Assembly: GCA_039917615.1 (NCBI GenBank)
Contig: JBDSJD010000024.1
Location: 94,938 to 158,937 of the forward strand
Origin: ZC4RG30 sp039917615
GTDB lineage: Bacteria > Pseudomonadota > Gammaproteobacteria > Steroidobacterales > Steroidobacteraceae
Direction of reading: 5' to 3'
Length of the DNA: 64,000 nucleotides
The first letter of the stretch is position 1, and each line of letters starts with the position of its first letter. The translations under genes were made by a program, and so were the position numbers. Below the pieces are notes generated by a model. That model was not told where the DNA came from. It worked only from the letters and a program-made list of their open reading frames with translations, and did not search any database. Positions 57,864 through 64,000 of this stretch are shown here, one piece after another.

Positions 57864-59165
57864 TTATCCCTTGTTCTTGCTGCGTTCGACGAACCAGACG
57901 ATGCCGAAAATGAAGAACAGCACCGCCGGGATCACTGAGATCGTCTTGAACGACTCCTCGGCGGCGTGAACCAGCGCTGCGTGCAGCCCCGCGCTACCGG
58001 CCTCCAGCGCGGCAAACGCGTCTGCGCCGCCAGCAGCATCGATCTTGGCGTTGTCGTAGATCTTGCCCAGTTTGGGCAGCACCAGATAGATCGCCAGCGC
58101 GCCCGAAAAATTGACGAGACCAATCCCCCACGACCCGCTGCGCGGATAACGGCGGGCGACGGCTGCCAACATGGTTGGCCACATGAAACACACGCCCAAA
58201 GCCCACAGGGTTGCCGCCACCAGCGCGGTGATCGGCGAATTGGCGGTGGCGAGCATGTACAGCCCTATCGCTGCCGGAATGGTGCTCACACATAGCAGCC
58301 CCATATCCGAAAAACGGTGCTCTAGTGCGCCTGCGAAATGGCGCATGGCAAACATGATGGCCGAAACATAAACCAGCAGCAGAATGCCATCCATGCCGAC
58401 CGTTTCGGTCAGCGCCACCTGCACCCACGCGCCCGGTGCCAGTTCGGCGGAAGCGGTGAGGAACATGATCGCCGGGAAAATCCAGAAACCCGCATGCTTG
58501 AACGGCTCGGCCAACATTTCCTTAAAGGTGATGCCCGCCACGGTGCTTTCGGTTTGCGGAAATTCATGCCGCATCACCCAGATCGCCAGCACCACGCCGG
58601 GAATCATGATCAGCGCGATCAGCGTCCGCCAGCCAAAGCCTGCGCCGAACAGCAGCACGCTAAGCAATCCGCCAACGATGATGCCGAAGGGCCACCACGC
58701 GTGGAGCACGTTGAGCCTGCCGGTCTTGTCTTCGGGGTAGATCGTGGTCGTCAGCGCGTTGATCGACCCTTCGGTTGCGCCCCAGCCGAAGCCGGTGAGG
58801 GCCATGCCGAGGTTGAGCATCAGGTTGACCGTGTCGAACCCGCCCGCCGAGGGGGCGTAGAGGATCAGGGCAGGTCCGAAAATGAAACAGGCGGCAGCGA
58901 ACAGGATGATCCGCCGCGCGCCGATCTTGTCGAGCAGCGGGCTGATCACCAGCAGGCTGAGCGCGAAGCCGAGAAAGGCATTGCCGAGCGCGGTGCCGAT
59001 GTATTCGCCCGAGCGTGCAGCGACCGTGGGGTCGAACAGTTCGGCCTTCATCGCCTCAGAAGCGCCGCCGCGAATGGCATTGGCGACCGCCGCCGTGAAC
59101 AGCGCCAACACGCTGATCCAGAAGATTGCCCTGTGATTGGTCGGGCGGCCAGGTGTTGCGTCCAT
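57864..59165 (-). CDS. MFS transporter (sugar-type)
   Basis: The 433-residue product has about 12 membrane helices (WISVLALFTAAVANAIRGG, LLVISPLLDKIGARRIILFAAA, and so on). A GGGGAGAG lies ahead of ATG 59165. The distribution fits a major-facilitator sugar or polyol transporter; residues resembling the substrate site cannot be assigned. The longer frame upstream joins an IS3-type fragment and is rejected. The epimerase gene is downstream on the same strand. Confidence 0.85.
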   Translation of the reverse strand: MDATPGRPTNHRAIFWISVLALFTAAVANAIRGGASEAMKAELFDPTVAARSGEYIGTALGNAFLGFALSLLVISPLLDKIGARRIILFAAACFIFGPALILYAPSAGGFDTVNLMLNLGMALTGFGWGATEGSINALTTTIYPEDKTGRLNVLHAWWPFGIIVGGLLSVLLFGAGFGWRTLIALIMIPGVVLAIWVMRHEFPQTESTVAGITFKEMLAEPFKHAGFWIFPAIMFLTASAELAPGAWVQVALTETVGMDGILLLVYVSAIMFAMRHFAGALEHRFSDMGLLCVSTIPAAIGLYMLATANSPITALVAATLWALGVCFMWPTMLAAVARRYPRSGSWGIGLVNFSGALAIYLVLPKLGKIYDNAKIDAAGGADAFAALEAGSAGLHAALVHAAEESFKTISVIPAVLFFIFGIVWFVERSKNKG

Positions 59166-59198
59166 CGACTCTCTCCCCTTGCACCGTTTGCTCGGCGC

Positions 59199-59282
59199 AT
59201 ATTTGTCGGTTGTTAGCTTATTAGGCGAACGATACCCGAGGGACGAGTTCAGGCGGTAGTGGTTGTAAAATCGGACCTTCAC
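59199..59282 (-). pseudogene. Remnant of an IS3-family transposase C-terminus
   Basis: About 28 codons read VKVRFYNHYRLNSSLGYRSPNK, the end of IS3 OrfB (YYN..R.HSSLGY.SP). An in-frame TGA lies just ahead, and no inverted repeats are evident. The fragment sits between the MFS transporter and the divergent sugar dehydrogenase. Confidence 0.75.
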
Positions 59283-59376
59283 GGCGTCAGCTCACCTCGA
59301 GGCGCGGCGCTCAGGGTGGCGCGGTTCAATCAGAAGAAGCGTGATGAGCCAGTGAAGGCATAGAATTCTGCGCATC

Positions 59377-61005
59377 ATGGTCCATTCCTATCGAGTGTTC
59401 GCGGGCGCTGCCCTCATCGCGATGGTCGTCGTGGCTTGCCTTATCGCCCCGGCGCCAGTCGCGCTCGTCATCGATGACTACATGACGATGCCACTGACGG
59501 GGTCGCCGACGGGAACGGGCAATGTCGGATCGCTGGCGCGAATCAGCATGATGCGCGAGGAGCCTGGCGGCGGGCGGTTCTTCATCAACGATCTCAATGG
59601 CCCGTTCTACATCCTCGACACGCGCACCCGCGCCCTCGCGACTTATCTGGATTTCAACGGCCGTGAAGAGCGGACCGGTTTGTTCGATCGGCTGCCCTTT
59701 GCGGCCGGCTATCAGAACGGCTTCATCAGCTTTGCGTTCGATCCGGACTACCTGCAGAACGGCAAGTTCTACACGGTTCACATGGAGGAGACGGGCGCTC
59801 CCGGCGAGTTGATTCCGGACAACACGAAGTTCCCCGGGCTGAAAGTCGCTGGCTACACGCCGACACCGGCAATCAAGACGCCGGGCAACATAGAACGGGA
59901 GGGCGTGCTCATCGAGTGGACCGACACGAACATCAAGAACACCACGTTCGAAGGCACCGCCCGCGAAGTGTTGCGGCTCGAGATGAACACACGGATACAT
60001 CCGCTCGGGGACATGATCTTCAATCCGGTGGCGCGCCGCGGCGACGCCGAGTGGCGCGTGCTCTACATCGCGTGCGCAGACACCGGCTCAGGTGAGCAGT
60101 CGAGTGCCATGCGGCAGAATCCGCAGCGGCTCGACACGATGGTCGGCAAGATCCTGCGCATCGTGCCGGATTTGTCGGAGCATCAGCAGGCGACCACGGT
60201 GAGTGAAAACGGACGCTACCGGATTCCTCGCGACAATCCGTTCGCGGATCTGGCCGGCGCGCGGAAAGAGATCTGGGCCTACGGATTTCGCAATCCGCAT
60301 CGCCTCACGTGGGATGTCGATCCGGTGTCACGGACGAATCATTTGATCGCCGCCAGCATCGGTCTGCGCGCATGGGAGGCGGTCTACATCATTCACAAGG
60401 GCGCCAACTACGGTTACTCGGCGCGCGAAGGCAATCAACTGCTGCAGCCCGACAACAAGACTGCGTCCTTGCCTGCGGTCGACGAAGTGCCGGTGCAGAT
60501 CTCGGCCACTGAAACCAAGGGCACCATCGTGCCGACGTATCCAGTGGCGCAGTTCGATCACACCAGGAATGGTGGGGACGCCATCAGCGGCGGCTTCGTG
60601 TATCGCGGCAAGCGGCTGCCGGCGTTGGTGGGCAAGTACGTGTTTGGCGACATCACGACTGGCAAGGTCTGGTTCGCCGACTTCAAGGAGATGCTTGCGG
60701 CCGACGATGGCAATCCCGCGACGCTGGCGTCATTGCACCCGCTGCAGGTGCGTTGGGACAATCCTGATGATGCGCCCGATGAGGGGCGGCAGTTGTTTCC
60801 GTCGATGTTCCCGGTGGTGCTCGCCGCGTACAAGGCCCGCGGCGGAATGGATCCGGATTTACCGGGGACGTCCACGGTGTCCGGACCGGGACGTGCCGAT
60901 GTCCGTTTTGCCATCGATGCCGCCGGCGAGCTCTACATCCTGAGCAAGGCCGACGGCATGATTCGCCGCGTTGTCGGTGTTACTGCGGGGCCTGCTCGTA
61001 ATTGA
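59377..61005 (+). CDS. PQQ-dependent sugar dehydrogenase (sorbosone/glucose type)
   Basis: The 542-residue product has a membrane-anchor or signal-like N-terminus (VFAGAALIAMVVVACLIAP), then a beta-propeller of the GSDH/sorbosone dehydrogenase type: SFAFDPDYLQNGKFYTVHM, IWAYGFRNPHRLTWDVD, GANYGYSAREG, and GGFVYRGKRLPALVGKYVFGD. The periplasmic enzyme oxidises sugars using PQQ. The Cys in VVVACLIAP could be a lipid attachment site. Its 3' end overlaps the convergent cupin gene by 26 bases. Confidence 0.88.
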   Translation: MVHSYRVFAGAALIAMVVVACLIAPAPVALVIDDYMTMPLTGSPTGTGNVGSLARISMMREEPGGGRFFINDLNGPFYILDTRTRALATYLDFNGREERTGLFDRLPFAAGYQNGFISFAFDPDYLQNGKFYTVHMEETGAPGELIPDNTKFPGLKVAGYTPTPAIKTPGNIEREGVLIEWTDTNIKNTTFEGTAREVLRLEMNTRIHPLGDMIFNPVARRGDAEWRVLYIACADTGSGEQSSAMRQNPQRLDTMVGKILRIVPDLSEHQQATTVSENGRYRIPRDNPFADLAGARKEIWAYGFRNPHRLTWDVDPVSRTNHLIAASIGLRAWEAVYIIHKGANYGYSAREGNQLLQPDNKTASLPAVDEVPVQISATETKGTIVPTYPVAQFDHTRNGGDAISGGFVYRGKRLPALVGKYVFGDITTGKVWFADFKEMLAADDGNPATLASLHPLQVRWDNPDDAPDEGRQLFPSMFPVVLAAYKARGGMDPDLPGTSTVSGPGRADVRFAIDAAGELYILSKADGMIRRVVGVTAGPARN

Positions 61006-61414
61006 TCATGATGACGAGGTCATCGGCGCCGACCTGCTTCAGGCCGTGAGAACTGCCAGTCCGGGTCAGCACCGCGGTGCCTGGTCCGACGTCCACGGTC
61101 TTGCCATCCAGCACCATCTGTCCGCGGCCACTGAGCACGTAGTAGATCTCGTCTTCCTTCTGCTCGTGGTAGCCAATGCCTGAGCCAGGCTTCAGCGCAC
61201 GCTTGCGGAACACCAGCTTCAATCCCGGTGTCGTCTTGAAGAACGAGTAGCCGACGGTCTGGCCGCCGCCGTTGCGGGGGCCAGGTTCCGGCGTCGCGAC
61301 CTCGACATCTTGTTCGATGATGTAGCCGCCTGGTGCCGGCTTGGCCTGTTGCGCCGCAGTCGCCACCACTGCGCCCGCCAGAATACCGATGGCAAGCCAC
61401 GAAACATTTCGCAT
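60980..61414 (-). CDS. Secreted cupin-domain protein
   Basis: The 144-residue product has an N-terminal signal or anchor (WLAIGILAGAVVATAAQ) and a cupin barrel with the metal residues in GSGIGYHEQKEDEIYYVLSGRG and SSHGLKQV. The His, Gln/Glu and C-terminal His ligands are present. The substrate is unknown. The gene is convergent with the sugar dehydrogenase. Confidence 0.8.
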   Translation of the reverse strand: MRNVSWLAIGILAGAVVATAAQQAKPAPGGYIIEQDVEVATPEPGPRNGGGQTVGYSFFKTTPGLKLVFRKRALKPGSGIGYHEQKEDEIYYVLSGRGQMVLDGKTVDVGPGTAVLTRTGSSHGLKQVGADDLVIMINYEQAPQ

Positions 61415-61495
61415 GAGCTATCTCCTACCGATACGCGAGACGCTACCATAGCGCATGCGCTTCTTGAAGTTGCGCATCCTCGCCGCCTGCAGAAA

Positions 61496-62518
61496 TTACT
61501 GGGAAGTTGACGCAGCCTGCAGCGACGACTCCACCGTGCGAACGACGACGCTGGCCACTTTGTTCAGAAAGTCGTAGTCGAGCGTGCCGGGGTCGTCGGG
61601 CCCGCTGCCGCAGTGGTAGTTCGGGTTGCGGAAGTTGGCGGTGTCGGTGATCAGAATGCCGGGGTAGCCCGCGAGCCAGAAGCTGGCATGGTCCGAGCGC
61701 GCAGCATCTGCGAGCAGGACGCGTGTTGCTCCCGCCAGCTCTATGCCAAAGGCCGGCTGTCCGATCGCGGCGCCTGCCGCTTCGAACAGGGCAAGTGCGG
61801 GAACGGATGCGCTGTCGCCCAGCGCAGCGACAAAATTCGCGCGGCCCTCATTGGCCGCGAGGCGTTTGACCAGATCGGGCAGGAGCACGCCCACGGCCTG
61901 CGGCATCCTTTGCGAGTTGGGCGTGTGCCTGGCGAAGGCGACGCCGTCGAGCGAGATCATCACCCGGATGTCAGTGCCACGCTGCCTCGCCTGCGATGCC
62001 CACGCGCTTGAGCCGAGCAGGCCATCCTCCTCATGATCCCAGAATGCAAGCACCAGCGTGCGCGGGAACGAACGTTGCGACAGCTGCCGCGCGGCTTCCA
62101 GCACGACGGCCACGCCCGAGGCGTTGTCGTCGGCGCCCTTGCAGCCCCGGATGTGATCGTAATGTGCCGAGAGCACCACCACCTGCTCGGGCGCGGTTGT
62201 CCCCTTGCGGGTCGCGATCACGTTTCGCCCCGATTCGTCGAATGCATGGGTCTCGACCTGGAAGCGTTCCCTGTCGAACGAGTTCTCGATCGATGTGCGC
62301 ACCTGGTTCCAGCCAGCGGAACCCGGCGCTCGCTCGATCGCAAAGCGCTCGACATCCGCCTTCAGGCGATCTCGCTGAGCTGCATCTGGCGCTGTAGCAC
62401 TCGCAACGGCGGCGCTGTTCGTGCCTGCTGGCGGGGCCTCTGCTGACTGGCCACCCGCACTCAACGTGAGAAACAGCGCCAGTGGAGCGCAACTCACAGC
62501 AACTCGCGCGAAATTCAT
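61496..62518 (-). CDS. Secreted M28 family peptidase
   Basis: The 340-residue product has a signal peptide (VAVSCAPLALFLTLSAGGQSA) and the M28 zinc residues: HYDH, KGADDNASGVA, AFWDHEEDGLLGSS, and SDHASFWLAG. It is an aminopeptidase-like hydrolase for the periplasm or outside. All metal ligands are visible. It lies between the cupin and MATE genes, same strand as both, with 58-81 base gaps. Confidence 0.9.
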   Translation of the reverse strand: MNFARVAVSCAPLALFLTLSAGGQSAEAPPAGTNSAAVASATAPDAAQRDRLKADVERFAIERAPGSAGWNQVRTSIENSFDRERFQVETHAFDESGRNVIATRKGTTAPEQVVVLSAHYDHIRGCKGADDNASGVAVVLEAARQLSQRSFPRTLVLAFWDHEEDGLLGSSAWASQARQRGTDIRVMISLDGVAFARHTPNSQRMPQAVGVLLPDLVKRLAANEGRANFVAALGDSASVPALALFEAAGAAIGQPAFGIELAGATRVLLADAARSDHASFWLAGYPGILITDTANFRNPNYHCGSGPDDPGTLDYDFLNKVASVVVRTVESSLQAASTSQ

Positions 62519-62576
62519 GATTTCCCCCAGGACTGCAACGCCTGCCTACCGTAGACGCTGTGGAAAGGAAGGAAGT

Positions 62577-63974
62577 TCAATCGGCCGGATCGAGGGTGGG
62601 CTTTGCGTGCTCGTCGATGATGATGCGCTCGAGCCCATGCTTCTCGCGCTGGCGCACTCGCGCGATGAGAAGCACCGCGACGATGGTGAGCCCGACCACT
62701 AGTCCCCACCACAACCCAACCGCTCCGTAATCGAGGCCGAAAGCAAGCCACAGGCCTATGGGTATGCCCATGCACCAGAAGCCGATGACATTGATGATCA
62801 GCGGCATTCGCGTGTCGCCCAGCCCGCGCAGCAGGCCCAGCGACACGACCTGCAATCCGTCGAACACCTGGAACAAACCAGCCAGCGGCAGCAGCAAGGC
62901 TGCCATCGCCAGTACCACGGCATCGTGCGAATACATGCCTGCGAGCAGTGCAGGCTTGCCGATGAACAGCGCCGCTGTGCACAGCATGAATGCGGCGCCG
63001 ACTGTCAGCGAGGTGATCGTCGCACGGCGGACGCCGCCCGGGTCGCCCCGTCCGACGGCATGCCCCACGATGACGGTGGCAGCTGACGAAACACCGAGCG
63101 GTACCATGAATGCCAGCGACGCCAGATTCAGCGCGATCTGATGCGCGGCGACCTGGGCGACGCCGAGCCAGCCCATGAGCAGCGCCGTCACGTTGAAGGC
63201 GCCGCCTTCGAGCATCATCTGCGCGCCGATGGGAAAGCCAAGTTTGAACATGCGCAGCAGCGGTTGGATATCGAGCAGGTTCGGTGCAGCCGAACGCAGA
63301 TGGCTGCCGAGCGTTCGCCATCCGAGCATGAGCAGCATGATCGCCATGAGCCACCGGCTCACGACGGTTGCCCATGCGGAACCGAGCACACCCATCGCCG
63401 GAAACCCGAGGTCGCCGTAGATCCAGATGTAGTTCAGCGCCACATTGACGAGATTCGCGACCACGACGGTAATGCCGATCGGCAGCACGCGATGGTGCGC
63501 CTGAAGTGTCTGGCGCAGTACGACGAACACATAGAACGGCCACACCGACAACGCATTGCGGTAGACAAAGCCTGCCGCATCGGGAATGACCTCTGCCGGC
63601 TGGTTGACGAGTGTGAGCACGGGACCCGCCGTCAGCAGCAGCAGGGAGACCGGCACTGTAAGGAGGACTGCCAGCACCAGCCCGCGCTGCACTCCGCGTC
63701 GCACGGCGAGGTCGTCGCGGGCGCCCAGTGCCTGCGCAATGACCGGATCCAGGGCGAACAGCACTCCCATGCCGAAGATGGAGAATGCGAAGAAATACAT
63801 GTTGCCGAGCGCGACAGAAGCCAGCGCCTGCGGCGAGACGCGCCCGACCATGATGGTGTCGACCACACCCATGAGCATCGAGCCGACCTGAATCAGCACG
63901 ATCGGCCCCGCCAGACTCAGCAGAGCGCGGAAGTCGGCGCGGGTCGGCTTGTTCTCGGGCGCAAGGAGGAGCAT
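62577..63974 (-). CDS. MATE family efflux transporter (NorM-like)
   Basis: The 465-residue product has about 12 membrane helices and MATE-typical blocks: LAGPIVLIQVGSMLMGVVDTIMVGR, LASVALGNMYFF, VALNYIWIYGDLGFPAMGVLGSAWATV, and LGLLRGLGDTRMPLI. It exports cationic drugs or metabolites with Na+ or H+. ATG 63974 is the best start; GTG 63983 is upstream. The last 26 bases of the window after it hold nothing recognised. Confidence 0.9.
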   Translation of the reverse strand: MLLLAPENKPTRADFRALLSLAGPIVLIQVGSMLMGVVDTIMVGRVSPQALASVALGNMYFFAFSIFGMGVLFALDPVIAQALGARDDLAVRRGVQRGLVLAVLLTVPVSLLLLTAGPVLTLVNQPAEVIPDAAGFVYRNALSVWPFYVFVVLRQTLQAHHRVLPIGITVVVANLVNVALNYIWIYGDLGFPAMGVLGSAWATVVSRWLMAIMLLMLGWRTLGSHLRSAAPNLLDIQPLLRMFKLGFPIGAQMMLEGGAFNVTALLMGWLGVAQVAAHQIALNLASLAFMVPLGVSSAATVIVGHAVGRGDPGGVRRATITSLTVGAAFMLCTAALFIGKPALLAGMYSHDAVVLAMAALLLPLAGLFQVFDGLQVVSLGLLRGLGDTRMPLIINVIGFWCMGIPIGLWLAFGLDYGAVGLWWGLVVGLTIVAVLLIARVRQREKHGLERIIIDEHAKPTLDPAD

Positions 63975-64000
63975 GACGGCCACATTCGTGAGTCGGCCGT

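Overview
This is a high-GC chromosomal window whose conserved blocks point to a gammaproteobacterium, probably near Xanthomonadales/Nevskiales. The evidence is gene order: rhlB divergent from trxA-rho; dsbD-tlpA-aroQ-accB-accC-prmA-DUF3426-dusB-fis-purH-purD as one long minus-strand run; groES-groEL; and plsB beside glpD. A CIRCE operator before groES fits a lineage that keeps HrcA control. No rRNA, tRNA or CRISPR was seen. All assignments come from reading the sequence and translations; no database search was possible.

Layout. 0-12 kb: end of a glutathione S-transferase, homospermidine synthase, greB, a LemA/TPM/TPM envelope cluster, an L,D-transpeptidase, a stand-alone phage-tail-sheath-like protein, an alpha/beta hydrolase, and the glycerol-3-phosphate genes plsB and glpD. 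12-18 kb: arfB, a YdcH-like protein, a PHP phosphatase, a YrfG-type HAD phosphatase, rhlB, trxA and rho. 18-22.5 kb: a PEP-CTERM protein, a decayed rho fragment, a secreted unknown, an outer-membrane barrel, an HDOD protein, a TfoX-C protein and a truncated acetyltransferase. 22.5-34 kb: the purine/fis/biotin-carboxylase/DsbD housekeeping run. 34-36 kb: the groE operon.

36-39.6 kb is a patch of mobile and toxin debris directly behind groEL: an AAA_14/DUF4143 ATPase, a HipA remnant, a secreted unknown, a VapC remnant, and an ORF-less group II intron (class C-like) sitting right after a perfect terminator hairpin. A 34-nt near-identical repeat (terminator tail plus intron 5' end) also occurs right after the groEL terminator, so the patch is bracketed by two intron-type junctions.

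39.7-56 kb is an envelope, stress and signalling region: a TonB-C-domain protein, an OmpA-family protein, a four-Ig-domain lipoprotein ending in a DUF3494 ice-binding-like domain, an AI-2E/PerM-type transporter, a five-repeat glycine-zipper protein, a CheB-CheR-PAS-histidine kinase-receiver hybrid, an RDDR-repeat periplasmic protein, a SemiSWEET-like protein, a CsbD-like protein with a histone-like tail, a DUF2157/DUF4401-like membrane pair and a DUF924 protein. 56-64 kb: a cytochrome c-like protein, a sugar epimerase/MFS pair next to an IS3-type transposase remnant, a secreted PQQ-type sugar dehydrogenase overlapping a secreted cupin, an M28 peptidase and a MATE exporter.

The most distinctive items are the orphan sheath protein, the class C-like intron with its second junction at groEL, the CIRCE/promoter overlap, the decayed copies of rho and of the RDDR-family gene lying near their intact relatives, and the glycine-zipper repeat protein.
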